Shown here: positions 45,915 to 59,184 of the stretch, in pieces
Numbering within the stretch: position 1 is the stretch's first letter
Layout: every line of letters starts with the position of its first letter
NCBI RefSeq assembly: GCF_000264905.1
Contig: NW_006763135.1
Span: forward strand, 62,001 to 126,000
Source: Stereum hirsutum FP-91666 SS1
Taxonomy: Eukaryota; Basidiomycota; Agaricomycetes; Russulales; Stereaceae
DNA: 64,000 nt
Direction of reading: 5' to 3'
Notes under the pieces: generated by a model
Seen by the model: the letters and a program-made list of their open reading frames with translations, nothing else
What the model was told of the DNA's origin: nothing
Databases searched by the model: none
Program-made: the position numbers and the translations under genes

Positions 45915-47327
45915 TTTCAAGATAGGGGTGACGTTGGGGTGAGATGGCCGTCTCATTCGGAGGGTGGATCCAGGCAGTCCGGGAAGTACCTCTTCGCTTT
46001 GTGACAGATCTGTCAGGCCAAGAACGTTAGCCTCCCTAGTCTTCAATGACTGTCTGTCACTATTCCCTGTAAAAGTTTCAACGCCGTTGTTCGCTTAATC
46101 AAATTCCTACAAAATAGAGCTATTGATACAACTCTCGTAGATAATGGTCTCCGATCCACAGACAGGAGCTTGGTTAAATGACAGTGACAGAGTGGCATAT
46201 GCTGCTCCCATTTGACTCAGACAAAACCTCTTTTATATGAGGGTCAACATGACCATTCGATGTATTAGCACGATTCATCGAGCGCAAGGCGTTGACAGAG
46301 ACTTGACTGCTGAAAATCAAAACGTACAGCGGGGTACACGAGTCATGATGTACCGCTGACGCGAGTAATGACAGTATCCCTTAATAGAGAAGTGATGGGA
46401 GGAAGGAAGGAAGGAAGTCATATTCAGAGCATGTAACGGGCTCATGAAAACGACTACTTATGCAACGTGGCGGTCATGATGGAAGGTACTTGGGGAGGAT
46501 CGGGTGCAAGTGAAATGCCAGCCGGAATGAATTAGTAAAACACTGTAGATTCTAGCGTCACCGTCATAGTTGCCTACTGTTTCCTGCTATGTGCTTCTCA
46601 AAACTCAAACTAATTGTTGTACAACGTGAGTGGAGTGATACTACGATCCGATGTGGACCGGGGACTGGTGTGACCATTGCAGAGCAATTGTGACCTTAGC
46701 GCGGACAAGTAATGTGGAGATGAAGATGCCGCGAATGTATACACTCACTAGTACGATGATCCACTGCGGATGGAGACCATACCGCGTGCGAATATCAACA
46801 ATTGGGACAGAATTCAACTACCAGGTATCGCAAATGCTATTTTAGTGGGGATGACGGACTCGTTCCACGCTACGGTTTAATCCTTCCTATAACCTTCGTA
46901 GAAGCACAATGTTTGACGTGAGCCATGGCCACCGACTGGCGACGATGAGTATCATTTCGTCTCCGACTTTCATCTGTTCAAACTTGGTTCAAACCCTGAC
47001 TGGTCCTTATCAAGCCAGCTCATCTTCGTTTCTCTTCGGACACCACAGTATTGATTTCGAAGACATTTCAACCACATACACCGAATGCACACATCCGAGG
47101 CACTCCCACTTCGTGTCCTACATCCTACAATCGGAACAACAAACAAAAACGGAGGTAATCGGGGTTTTCTGTTTTCTTATGCGTATGCGCACGCCAAACT
47201 CTGCCGACGAAACCTATAAACATATAATTCAGTATGAACTGCATTTCCGAAATATAACAACATCAAACTAACCTTCACTATCACTCATGGTAGAGGCCTC
47301 ACGAAACCTCGAGACTCAGAGGGTGGC

Positions 47328-47573
47328 CTAAGCGCAGAGCTGAACACCGTCCTCCTTCACGTCAGCTCAACCCAATCATGACGACGTAGAGGTAGGTGTA
47401 GAAGAAAGACCACTCACGCCAGCGACGCAGAGATCCGCGCAGCACTCGCTGTCGACCGCGCAGCTCTGAGCGACAGGCTTACATTCGCGCTTTGCCTCAG
47501 AGGTCGACGTGGCGGAGACGAGGGGCAAGAAGACGGCGAGAGCGAAGAAGACAGACTTAATGGAGAACTGCAT
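47328..47573 (-). CDS. knottin-like secreted cysteine-rich peptide, member C
   Basis: Exons 47418-47573 and 47328-47339 with a 78-bp phase-0 intron encode 55 aa, the shortest member. Signal peptide of about 21 residues, propeptide ending AKR (27-29), mature part about 26 residues with only one residue before the first Cys. Family cysteine spacing, with the sixth Cys on the 12-nt exon; the C-terminal residue is Ala. The near-minimal mature form shows that the N-tail is not needed for the scaffold. Confidence 0.85.
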
Positions 47574-47647
47574 GGTTGTTTGAACTTAGCTGAGTAGAAT
47601 TGTTGGATGAGTGGGTGAAGATGGAGATGAAGACGAAAGTGCTGGGG

Positions 47648-47654
47648 TTTTATA
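47648..47654 (-). promoter_or_regulatory. TATA box of peptide gene C
   Basis: TATAAAA on the minus strand, about 80 bp upstream of the start codon at 47573. As in gene B, it is followed by a cagcac stretch. Confidence 0.6.
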
Positions 47655-50012
47655 CTCTACGGCGATGTCGGTTCTGCATGGGATACTACGGATAAATTGC
47701 TAGTAATCGTGAGGCTCAAATGTGTCACTTGAGGAATTACACCACAGTTCGCATCTTGTGGAGCCAGCATCGAAGGAAATAATGTCGGCAGAAAAGAGGA
47801 TCGTTTTGTGAGCTCCTCGAGCTTGAGTGTCTATGTTCGTCCGGAGGACGCACCACAGTGCTCACGGTGCCCCAGTCGAGGGTGCCGCTTCGGTGCGTCA
47901 CAGGTGCGTCTGACACCGTTGACCTTCGATAAATAGATGTAATCATGCTCTTCAAAACCTTCAGCCGCGTTCTTCACCCAGTAAGAGTGGTACGGAGATA
48001 AAGCCAGCGGTACTGCTGCTGCAATTAATGTGTTGTGGAGGCCGGCGTACCTTAATTCAACAAGAGTGACGGTGGTCATATGTTTGCCCCGTACATCGGC
48101 AATGGATGCCAAGATATACATACATTGTAGCACAACGCATCGAGGCCAACTCGAGAAAGCGACCTCGTTAGTGGGAATCCAAACCTAACACGGGTTAAAC
48201 AGTTCATGATCCACAGCTGATGCGTGTAATGAACAGTACCCCTAGGTGGACCATCAAGGGGCGAAGTGGTCATGAGAAGAATCACGGAGTTGATGAAGTT
48301 GCAGCGCACATAAAGACACAGTGACACAATGAAACGAGTCGCCTGAGACTCAAAGGTGTATAAATTTGTCGTGTCAAAGGGGGAGTCTCCACAAAAGATC
48401 ACCGCTGCAAAAACCGTAGAAACGTAGGCACTCCTCAGCAGGGGTGTGTGCCTTAGCACCCATGCTCATTGTGGCGAAGCGGGGTAATGCGATGACCCGG
48501 TGGAGATGTGGGCAAAGTGGAGGTAGACCAGACGAGAAATGTGGAAATGAAAATGCCACGGATAAATGAGTGGACGACTATGCGAATGGCTAAAAACGTC
48601 GGAAAACGCTGAAGGGTTTCCCATATTCGAAAACTTATTTCAGCTACTTACGACCTACAGCCTCTATTGAGGCTGTGGTCATTGCGCATCCTGCAGCAAC
48701 ACAAAAGATTTCCCGAGGGGATAAATCCTTCGCAATGTATCCCAAGGTTGACGATTACCACATGAGATACACGTTGAATCCACGTGTTATATGTGCACAC
48801 CGAGTCCCCTAGAAATGAACTGATGATTGAGCGAGTGACCTCCGGTTTAAGGTTCTTTTGAGCGAATGGTATTTTAGTGTGTCAATCTGTTCAGCTATAA
48901 CGCTGTGGAAACCCGTAACGGAATTCTGCACTGAAGTGGGACATCATGAGACTCAGTCTCCACTTCTCACATGGAGCTATGCACCGTTGTCTTCAAGAAA
49001 AGAAGAAAGATGTGTGTGTATCGATGGAAGAGATCGAGGGCTACCAGAAAAAGGTAGCCTGCGGCTGTAGGACGGCGATCTAGTGAGACATGTGCATTGG
49101 ACAGGAAGCTCACGCGCGTCTCGGGCATGTTGAAATCTCCCACTCGGAGAAATATCTCCTGTATGGATGCACAATGGGTAACAAGCAACGGAAAGATGCT
49201 CCCACATTCATGCCCGTGCGGGAGAAGATTCGGAGAAAGGGTATACAACTTAAATCGACGATACAGGTGACTCAAGTGCATGAGGTCAAACAAGACACTA
49301 AAGGGAAAATTGGACCATCGTCACGATTACAGGATGCTACCGCACGTACAGAGGGAAAGATCAGACTTGAAGAAAAGGTGTTCCAGGTCCCCCGGTGTAT
49401 TGCATAGACACTACCACTTCATATTCGGAATGCGGGTCCAGATTATGGTGTATAAGGCCAGTAATGAAAAGGCAACTAGGGACGATGCGCAAGATATGTT
49501 CAAAAGTCAACAAAAAAATCTACACCTCAGGGCGAAATGGTGCAGTGGAAGACAGCACGGGCAGATTCGGATCACAGATTTCAGAACTTTAAGGTCTCAC
49601 AACACGCCACTCCGTAATACTCCGGCAACAACCAACGCCACATCTTCTGCACAGCTCGCGTAACAGTAGCTATAGTCGGTCAGGACGTCTCCAAACTTAG
49701 ACGAGGATACAAAGTCCCGGATTTATAGATTGTCCAGCTGTGCAATAGAGCTTTACGTTCCTTCACAGACACACGTTTAGTCCACCAAAACTTTACACAA
49801 TGAAAAACGAATAATATTATTCGCGGCCGATGGATACAGGGTATTCTCTAACATCACAGCAAATGACATATCGGGTATTCTAATTCCGAAACAGTGATAC
49901 GCATTATGGTGTCAAATGAGGTTTAAACGACACCATAGTCTGAGTGACATACCTATGCTAGGACATCATCCGGGGGTGAGTGCCAGTGCTGGCGCGCTTG
50001 AAGGCGTGCAAT

Positions 50013-50249
50013 TTACAAACACAGCTGAGGACAAGTTAATTGTGTCAGCAAAAGATCTGTAGCAACGACGTAGGCTCATGAGCTCACTCCGACGAGGCAG
50101 AGGTCAGCACAACACTCGCTATCAACAGCACAAGACTGAAGAAGAGGCTTGCATTCGTCAGCATCTGAGCGCTTTTCTTTCGGCGGAATAGCGACGGCGA
50201 AGGGCAAGAAGACGGCGAGAGCCAAAGTGGTCTTGATGGAAAAGTGCAT
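50013..50249 (-). CDS. knottin-like secreted cysteine-rich peptide, member D
   Basis: Exons 50088-50249 and 50013-50024 with a 63-bp phase-0 intron encode 57 aa. ATG 50249 (MHFSIK) is chosen over an in-frame upstream ATG at 50297 because it aligns with the signal peptide starts of all paralogues and lies downstream of the TATA box at a normal distance. Kex2-like site KEKR (24-27), acidic N-tail SDADE, family cysteine spacing, fourth loop LVGL. The last exon uses CTG TGT TTG TAA. Confidence 0.85.
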
Positions 50250-50312
50250 GGTAGAGTGGATTGTTCTGTAGACAGGGTGGTGAGAGATGGAAAACAAGCA
50301 AATGTGAGGGTC

Positions 50313-50318
50313 CTTATA
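50313..50318 (-). promoter_or_regulatory. TATA-like box of peptide gene D
   Basis: TATAAG on the minus strand about 65 bp upstream of the start codon at 50249. The sequence further upstream (tagtaatcgtg) resembles the same region of gene C. Confidence 0.5.
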
Positions 50319-51868
50319 TTGCTACGGGGTCTCTAACTTTCCCAAGTTCATAGTAATCGTGCTGAGAATCGAATCGCTGCGTGCATGCCTTGCAAGAATT
50401 CGAGAACGCTGCTGATGAGAAACAACGAGTAGCCCGAAGTCGTGGAAATGTTTTGTGAATACCAGAGGCCGACAGCGGAGGTACAAACGCAGTGTGCGAC
50501 GTGATAAAACAGTTGAGCAAACACGCGTTAGCTCCAAGTACGATACAATTGGGGTGCAGCCGTTATTTATCTGTGACCAGCTAACGTAGTAGGTCAGCCA
50601 AAGCAAAAACGTGCACGAGGTAATCACATAAGTACTCCCGCACCAATAAATTGGGGAGTCGATAGACCATCCACAACTCCCCGCGAAGTAGTTCTCCATC
50701 GTTTTCCAAATGCAGAAAAGGTGCAATCTCAGAAAGCCATGCTAAGAAGAGTCGCGCACACCACGAAAGCATGGACACGCTGCAGACACGATGCACAGCA
50801 TCCCAGCCGTGCAATCCATTTTCCTGAGCACCCTTCAAACGAACCAAATGCATATCCCTTCAACAAGCCAAGTCTAGAGCTATTGAGTACTGTTGATTTA
50901 TGAGATGAGCCAAAGGTTCAAAAAGGAATACGAGAAGGAATCATAGTGGGTTTAAACGAGCTAACATGCTAGTAACCAAGACTCGTCAGAGGGATCTTCA
51001 TTGGGAGCAACAGGTCCGCGAACACTGGATTCATCTCACGCCCAGGCATTTATAACACGGGCAGAAGATAGTGTGTCTCCGAAGTTTTCGTTGGCATGGA
51101 CCACGCTTTCGGAGATTAGAGGCGTGGCGAGAAGGCTTCCATAAGGCAACCAAGAACGATTCCCAAGTAGCACAGGATATTTCAGAAATAGAAAGGAGGC
51201 GATGCTGCAGTCATCGTCGTCAAGTATTGAGACGCGGCTAGGTCATCAACCCGTTATGATTATACCATCGAATGTGTATGGCTCGCAGTTTTATCCAACC
51301 CTGAGTCAAATGTCAGAGACAATCAGATCATGTGCACCGGTAAAGATGCGAGAAGAATACACACACATGCCTGAATCAACAAAAACCTCAATTGACAACC
51401 TTCCACTATATAGCTGGATCACTACTCACCAGAAGCGACAGAAGCCCATACCGAAAGACAAAGATTATACGGATAGTCAGTACCATCCGGAACTGAGCGG
51501 ATGCCGAGAGCAGCTACTTCAAAACGCGCCGAGAATCACAAGCAGAGTTTTCAAGGCCCACAGTCCGAAGGTTCTCGTTCAAAAGACGCACTCAATGAGA
51601 TCGTTTGGTTAACATACGGTTGATGTAGAGTTTACCGAAGTCAGTTTACCGACGAAGAAGTATATTTCCAATAGGTTTACTCGTATAAATTCCCCAACAT
51701 GCACCCACAAACCCGAAGTAGTTATCCCCACGTAATAGCAACACGACAGCTTGGAGAGGACGTGCATTAGTAGAGTCCCTAGTGCGATGGAAAGTATGGA
51801 AGCGTTGCACTCACCACGGCTGGAGAAGAGAACTCGTATCTCCAGGGTATATAAGGAGTGGAAGTCTC

Positions 51869-52113
51869 TTAGGCACACAGCTGCATCAAGAGGATCAGTC
51901 AACCGGGATTGACCAGAATATGACTGAAAACAGGGTGAATGTACGTACACCAGCGACGCAAAGGTCAGCACAGCACTCGCTGTCGACGGAGCAAGATTGA
52001 AGGAGGGGCTTGCACTCAGCCGTACCCCAGCGCTTCTCTGTGAGGGCAGCAGCGGAGGCCAAGGGCAAGAAGACGGCAAGAGCGATGAAAGCGGTTTTGA
52101 CGGAGAACTGCAT
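51869..52113 (-). CDS. knottin-like secreted cysteine-rich peptide, member E
   Basis: Exons 51949-52113 and 51869-51880 with a 68-bp phase-0 intron encode 58 aa. Signal peptide of 20-21 residues; site TEKR (25-28) followed by WGTAE before the first Cys. Members E and F share EKRWG at this position. Family cysteine spacing; the C-terminal residue after the sixth Cys is Ala, as in C. Confidence 0.85.
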
Positions 52114-52208
52114 TGTGAATGAATGAATGTGGGATAGAGTCTCAAAGGGGGGAGTGCTTCTGGGTTTGGGGTCGAGTGGATGGGGAGCTTGAAGGGGAGA
52201 GGAGCCAC

Positions 52209-52215
52209 TTTTATA
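52209..52215 (-). promoter_or_regulatory. TATA box of peptide gene E
   Basis: TATAAAA on the minus strand, about 100 bp upstream of the start codon at 52113. Confidence 0.6.
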
Positions 52216-55200
52216 CTGCAGGTTGAATGAAGCCTAGACCAACAAAGTAATGGGCGGCGCCCGTTCTCGTAGATGGAACATGGTCATGGAATATTTGGTT
52301 CTCCCTCGAACTGGACGGACCGTGCGACATTCGGGATAAAAAGATGACTGAAAATTTTCAATACTACGAACAACGATGGGACCAGAAGGCGAAGTTCTCC
52401 AGAGTTAGGGAGGGCTAACAGTTTCATTGGTCAGGGCGTTTCGTACCCCGCCTTCGATTCGGATGGGCAATAAAGCTATTCTTGACATTGAACTGCTCTG
52501 GCAACGCTCCCTGGTCAATGCAGAAAGAACAAGGGGGACACAGACAGTCGGGTATCTAGACTTCTATGATGGCGTCAATGGATGAAACTTCCGAAAGGAA
52601 CTGAAGTCATTTCCGTAACTTTCGTAGGGCAATATACCACACACCGGCAGAAACTCCCCGCACAGCAACGTTAGAATTATCCTGGGCGGGTAAAATTACG
52701 CATGCGTGTCATCGAGGAGTTATCCTCCCCCGTATGTACACGTGGATGCTGCCTTTGTGGACGGAGGTCAATGTGAAGCAGCCGAGGTGTCAGTTGATGG
52801 ATAAAAGTCTATGATCATTACACAGTAGAGGACTGTCGCCGGAGAACCGTTCCTGAGACCGATACTTCTTGTGCGCCCAGCCCTATGACAAGACAGACAC
52901 ATTCACACATCAGTATGGCATACTGTAATTGAGAAGACATCGGGCAATCAGAGAACTCCAGAGGCTGCGGGTGAGATCAAAAAGAGAACCTGCCTGCGCT
53001 CAGCAAAGTTTTGTGGCCACACCAAGCGCTTACGAACGGCATATTATAAAGACGACCCACCAGATTAGGGCCCGAAGACGTACTGGCGTTAAGAAAAATC
53101 CGAGCTAACCAGTCAGAATTCCATGGCGGTGTAACCGATTCAAGGTCTGTGTTTACCTGCACAAAGGAAATTCCGTTCTCCTGGGTATCTTTTGAAAACG
53201 ATAGAGAAATACTTGTACCGGATACCTCGTACTTCTACTTGTGCCACACAGTAAACGGCCTGAGAACGGCAGTTCAGCATAGTCATGAGATGTAATAGAA
53301 CATCGCGACACAAAGTTGAATACCCTGAAAACAAGGCCGGCGGGGAGAGTGCGGTGAAGAATCAGATCTATAAGCCAAGTTCAGTGTGTGAGGCATCAGC
53401 GCTATTGTCGTCTAGACCCATGCGGAATCGATCCGAGCTCGGCAGGAAAGAGATGGGAAGTCCACGGAATTCCAAACTAGCTAGAACCGGGGGAACAGTG
53501 ATACAAAAATCCTGCATCAAGGTGACAGGCCGACCAGGCGAAGAATATGTAGTCAGCATCACTTATCATCATCGTCTGTACCGTCGCGCGTTGAGACCGT
53601 GCTACGTCGAGACATTCTAGTTCCATGATTATGATACTACACCCAGAGAGGACACCAGAAGTTTGCAGTGAATCCAAGGACAATCCGAGATGGATGTTAT
53701 CGATGAGAGCGGCGAGCGCGAACAAGGGAAACGTGGCATCGTCTATACAAGTCCCACGCTGGCGGGTATTCCCGGCACGTAGCATCGCTGGTGTTTCCAC
53801 TTCTGCGACACTTGATACTTACCTTCTGCAACAAGAGTCCATGCTCGGATACTACAACTGTTTATCCTACATTAACCCCTGAATGAACCGCGTCGCTTGG
53901 ACACTTACGATGAGCTACAGGTACAATTGTCGATAAATTGCCCGCAGGCTTTCTCGCTACTTCGACTTACACCTCTACATATTGCGTTTCACCGGCAATG
54001 CTCCCGAGCCTATCTATCCAGGCATTTTCTAGTCCGTGACTGTTGTGGTGGCATACGTTGCTTCATATCTTCGACCGTTCAGGCGCCTCGCTTGCCGGAG
54101 GTATCGACTCCAAAAGTCGTACACTCGCATGTATCCTCACCGCGGCATCAGCATTTTCTCTGGAACGAATGACCTCTCCCTATTCAACGATCGTGGCACT
54201 TGCATCCAGGGGAGAGCTGAAGCTGTTGTAATTCCGGCAGAACAGTCGTATGAGGTTATGTACCAGAGCGTCATCGTCGGTATGCTCGTGTCATGGTGAC
54301 TCTGTCGCCGATACTGAAATACTGAAATACCGTTTCTCTAGCGCGTGCAGGGAGTCATTCTGCCGATTGGAAAGTATTATTCTTCGTATCATATACTTCA
54401 CTCACTCTTTTCCTGCGACTTTCATCCTGTGACAACCGGGAACGTACATCAGCCTACTTATGGTGGCGTATCTCACGGGCATTGCGTTTGGATACTTCCC
54501 TCCAGAAGGGTCTTCCCCATGCTCTCGTAAGGACTTTTGTCCGGTGCGTCAGGCTCCTTGGATTTGAAACAGTAGGGGTGACTTGAACTTCATGCAGAAT
54601 GAGGATTGTCCCTGTCACCAGGCGTCGTCGAGGAGGAGCTATCACAGGAGAAGGGCGACAATGACGCTCGGATCAGCCATCAGCACAGTTGAACATCGTC
54701 GGCTTCTTTGCGATGAGTCTTTACTAGCTACTTGATGCGAGTCTGACGATATATTCAGTCTATGCGATGACGAGGCAAAGGCATATAGGGGCTCGTTACC
54801 CTCTGTGCTTATATGGCCATCGCCCGACGACAGCGAAGCAGTTCTTATATATGGCAAGTCCATCACACATCGTTACTCCCTCTGGTGAACGGTACGCGAA
54901 TTTTAGCTTATGTTGAGAATCTCTGAGTAGCAAAAGGAGTTGATATCGACTATGACGAGAAAGTGGAGGGGCCGAAGCAGAAGCGTGTAACAAAGGACCG
55001 TTCGGTTTTTGAGCGCTACTCTACACATAACGGGATACACATTATATGTCTGTCAGTCTCTTTTACTGGCCACTCAGACCAGTTTACTGCCAGCATATAA
55101 CCGTACGAGACTGCTTCCTTTCCGTCGCGGAGAGCGAGAAATTGAACGACTTCAAAGGTCGTCCGCTACATCTGTGATCTGTACTTTTTTGAACTCGAAT

Positions 55201-55488
55201 CGCCCACACTGGATAGTTTCTTAGTAAAAACATAGTGATATGGTTATTATACTACATGCATACCCCGCTACGTACAACAAGAGGCAGCCTGAGGCTTTTC
55301 TGCTTGAGCAGGAGACAAGGAAGAAAGATAATGTGGCCCATACATAGACGTTCTATTTTGAAATTAGCGCCACATGCCCACGTGTCGATTGTTGAGCTTG
55401 TCGTCCTAGACGTCGTGCTCAAGACTGCTCCTCTCTCACCGTCAACGTCCAGGTCCAACCCACATTCTCCTCTACGGCCACAGCAGCC
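52216..55488. other. long stretch without a recognisable gene
   Basis: About 3.3 kb between peptide E and EMC6. Several short open frames on both strands (for example 53477-53800 minus and 53285-53620 plus) lack family similarity, repeats or splice-supported extensions. No transposon ends were recognised. Confidence 0.45.
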
Positions 55489-56024
55489 ATGTCAACGCCT
55501 GCTGAACTCGCTTCACAACGTCTTTTCGCGCCCCATATCGTCACCAACACGCACACCATCTCCACCATCAAATTCATCTCCTCCACCCTCGCCGGCGCCG
55601 TCGCAGGCATCTTGGGCCTCGAAAACGCTTATGGATTCGCTCTTTTCGCATTCTCAACACTGCTCACGTCTCTGTGCATGTTGGCGTTGAACTTTGGAGG
55701 GAAGCCGAGCAAGTACTTGCCGGGTGGGTGGTTGGAGATGGTGAATCCGGGGCAGGAGAATACGATGAGTTTCGTGTTGGTGTGGACGTTATTTTATGGT
55801 GCGTTTTCTTCATTTAATCGCTCCTTTGGAGCTTTTTTGAGTTGTTTCTGACGATGCCATCCATGTCTCTGTTTGTTTCGATGCATATGTCGGTGTACTT
55901 TGCAACGTGCAGGTATTGTACACGGTACGTTCTTTGCTCATGCTTATGGGGACGATCGTGTTGCTCTGGAAACTAAATCTCCCCCACACCCTTCTGGCTT
56001 ACTGCTATTTCAGTATACGACTAG
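55489..56024 (+). CDS. EMC6: ER membrane protein complex subunit 6 (EMC6)
   Basis: Exons 55489-55798, 55913-55924 (a 12-nt microexon) and 56014-56024 give 110 aa, the usual length for EMC6. The protein has the conserved hydrophobic block with ENAYGFALFAFSTLLTSLC, then KPSKYLPGGWLEMVNPGQEN, TMSFVLVWTLFYG and the C-terminal GIVHVYD. The last residues are only obtained by including both short exons, and their match to the conserved end of the family supports the splicing. It is a core subunit of the EMC insertase for membrane proteins in the ER. It is an ordinary housekeeping gene within the peptide cluster and a useful synteny anchor. Confidence 0.93.
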
Positions 56025-59000
56025 CCTGGATACTCGCTCTCTTCTATGTTGCCTACCTGTGCTGGCTAGGACTGCGTTAAGACCCTTGGACTTGGCCCGT
56101 AGAATCATGGGGACACGTAACGCATTGCTTTTGAAGCCTATCCTTTAGAACCCTCAGTTGCGCTTCTCGCTGCCTAAGATTATGCAGCGCTAGACGAATT
56201 CACCATCATCTTGTGGTCGTCATCGAGCGCTGGTCATTCACACTGTAGCCCATGAGGGGAAAATACCTTTCTACCGCACGTCGAGTATTCTCGTTGGATC
56301 ATGGATCCTTTCCACATACTTGGGAGAACCCAAAACCCCATGGTCTTATCTGCGAGGACGGTCACAGGATTTGTGGCGCCGTTTTGACGTGAACGCCACA
56401 CAATAAAAGTGGAGACTAGTCACTGGGGGCTGCAAATCGCGCTTTGTACGCATTCCTCCTGGTTATATAGCGACTCTATGGAGGTACCTTTGTTCTTGGC
56501 ACCGAAATGACCGGGGTAGACAGCGACTGGAATCCCTCACAGTATTTTTTCCCGACGTGGTTCATGACGAAGTTCGCGATGCGTCGTCCTTGCCGTCCAG
56601 CTCGGATCTTCTTCGTCTCCTTGTGGGATATACGAATCGTGGTATCCTGACCCTGACGAAGAACGTACGTAGGAGAAAACCCATAATACCTACAGCGGTG
56701 CCGGGGATCGCATTGACCATTACGCCCTCAGCTTTAACTGCGGGCTCCACGCATCTATCTTCATCTCTCCGGGTGCGAACCCCCTAAGTCCGACTTTAAT
56801 GGGCTCAACAGCCTCAAATGCTGGTGGTGTTAATCCCCATTCATCCGGCCTGCGTAGCATCCTTTCAACTGTTAAAGCTAGACTTGTGTATTTAGTGCGA
56901 CTTTAGTTTCCTCTCTCGGGCTGTCTGTCAGTCCTCCGCATGTGATGCGGAAGGTATGCGGCGTCGTCAGCACTCAGGTCGACATGTGATGGTCACCACC
57001 ACTCGCAGCTCTCACTCCACGCTTCAAAGAGGTTAGATTCGCTGTTAACATGCGATGATTTGATTGTCGTCGTCATTTTGTCATTTCGATACGGTCTACC
57101 ATGGTCGTTTTACCGTTCACGATCGTGATGGTGGCACTGGTCTTACCTCGAGAGCCATATATAGCTGGTACGAACTCAAAATCCTCGTTCAGGCTCGACG
57201 ATCCCAATCCTGTCGGGGTCGGTGCTATCGAGGATGTAGATGGACAGTGCACCCATAGCACGAGGACTCGTGAATACGTACGTATACTGCGGTCAAACTT
57301 GAGGACCCCGCCCTCGTCGAATCGATAACGCATGTGGTGTATTTCGACGGAGAATAGACCACGAATACGTACACGCAGGTCATGTCGCGCTTGTCAGATG
57401 GGGTGATGATGCAAACGCTGCTTAGGTGCGCTGAATATTCTGTCAGCTGGCGTCTTGTGTTCAAGGAGGCCTTGCTCTGCTCATACAACCCACGCTTTCT
57501 AGACATATTCCGGAAGTATGAAAAATCTTCTCAAACTGCTTACTTACTCTCTTGCGTTCATGCCATTACTCGTCACGTTTTCAGGAAATTGTTGCAGGTC
57601 CGTTCCAGGACGTTCCATTGTTCTCGGCAAGTTCTCGACTTCCTGCCTCTCAAAAGAGCCAACCACAATTCCATTTCTGTATATGTCACAGATGCTTCCG
57701 TTGCCCAACTCTGCCCCACATACCCTGATATATCTTTGCCCGGAGTCCCCGGGCGCTCGAGCTGATCACATCGCTTGCACTTCAGCTTTCAGATTGGCGT
57801 CCATTCTGTTTGGGAGATCTCCTTGCTGCAAGGGCCCGGAACGTAGATGTGATATATTGGATATCCTTCGGCGACGAGTTCGTACCTTCTTCCAGTCGCG
57901 CCGACGCCTATTTTTTTCCTGGATGCGCATAAGACGGCGTAGAGGGGCGCAGGGTATAATTCACCTGTTCAGTGACCAGTTGAACTGATTTTTCGTGGTC
58001 ATCGATGACGCACAGTCGTCCATGGTGCGCGATGTGTGTATCGGTTCGTCTCCAAAGAAAGAGCGATCACATTTCCCAAACAAGAATTTGAGGGCTTCGT
58101 GACGTGATAGGAACTTTGTGGCGCAACTTTGGTCGCTCCGGTGTTGAACACTTTACTTGAGTGGAAGCGTAGTCCCCTAAACGAGCCCGATGAAGACGAA
58201 GTCGAGAAGCTGATCCCTGAGGAATTACGATCATGTTCGTACTGAATTGCTTCTTTGAGCGTCCTAAGTAAGCTGTCCGACAGTTGTTCCGTTCAATTAT
58301 TTCACGGTCTTTGTGGCTGGATTCCGGATCTAGAAACCGAGGGACACTCTTCGATCGAGTTAAATACGATTCTTCATTGAGGACGCCTAACTGATCGTAA
58401 CTTGTGTCCAACGCTCGCTCAGCTACGATCTGCAATAATGCTTGCACTATAATTCATCACCTGTCAAGCGTTTGGTTTTCGGGACCGCGGGACTGTCCAA
58501 GCACACTCTTCGCGGACTCGCAGTATTCTTGGAGATATTCATTTGTTAACGCGTTGAGATGGACGGACTTAGTGCGTGGGTCGACAGTGGTCTAAAGAGT
58601 AATTCCCCTCAGCTTGCCCTCAGCCCAACGAAGATCTTTGTATTCATACTTGGGGGAACACCACTGTCGAATTCAAAGGCTTCACGAACTGTCAATCTAT
58701 GTTACTACCGTCATTCGGGGACATCCGTGCTCTGCCGCTTACGGACCTCATTTCTCGACCTCCAGACGGGACTCTTCGTGAGCCCTTGACAGATACTCCG
58801 CTCGAGTTGACAGAACGCTTACTTGTGATCCTCTTTTTTGCACGAAATAGGTGCCTCAAACCTCGAAGATTGGGCAGATGCGGCGCGCTCCGATCATTAC
58901 AACTTTCTCCCATGTCAATTGTGTCCAACTAGGTCGACACGGATGCACACGAGCCCCGAAGTTGTAGGGCCCATCATCGAAGCTCGAACCAGCTTCTTCC

Positions 59001-59067
59001 GAATTTCGCGCCACATCAAGTTCAACTTCAAGCCACGAACTTCCGGACCGCCACATCTGTCTCCAAC
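56025..59067. other. long stretch without a recognisable gene
   Basis: About 3 kb between EMC6 and peptide F. Open frames such as 57382-57765 and 57518-57988 (plus) overlap in different frames and show no family pattern. No RNA gene or clear repeat was seen. Confidence 0.45.
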
Positions 59068-59074
59068 TATATAA
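59068..59074 (+). promoter_or_regulatory. TATA box of peptide gene F
   Basis: TATATAA 111 bp upstream of the final base before the start codon region at 59185, in the context shared with gene G (TATATAAACCT). Confidence 0.65.
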
Positions 59075-59184
59075 ACCTCCAGCACTCTCCACCTTTCCAC
59101 CCTTATCCTCACAGGAGACCACTCAGCGCACACCCCCCTCTTCATACCTCACTCATATCAATCCACTCGCTCTTCATATCAAAG

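Larger units (their letters stand above)
45286..46760. repeat. segmental duplication unit 1 (contains peptide B)
   Basis: Blocks in this unit recur in the same order in unit 2. The 3' flank of peptide B (about 45290-45430, with agctcat...ttcaaccacataca) matches 46990-47130. The peptide gene itself matches. 46335-46400 (catgatg ... gctga ... taatg) matches 48205-48270, and 46690-46735 (aatgtggagatgaagatgcc) matches 48535-48580. Spacing between copies is about 1.75-1.9 kb. Confidence 0.7.
46980..48590. repeat. segmental duplication unit 2 (contains peptide C)
   Basis: Second copy of the unit at 45286-46760. Identity is patchy, clear in the downstream flank, the gene and two upstream blocks, so the duplication is not very recent. 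Confidence 0.7.

Noticed and set aside
45251..47271. Two similar open frames on the plus strand (45251-45454 and 46909-47271)
   Set aside because: Their similarity comes from the segmental duplication of the 3' flanks of peptides B and C. They are antisense to flank DNA and have no conserved length or start.
49090..51612. Open frames of 100-136 codons on plus between peptides C, D and E
   Set aside because: No similarity to known families, no shared pattern between them and no splice-supported extension.
45579..52113. Multi-core RiPP (dikaritin-like) precursors for the UstYa pair
   Set aside because: Each peptide has a single core and one processing site. The conserved six-Cys framework fits a disulfide-rich peptide better than a cyclised short core.
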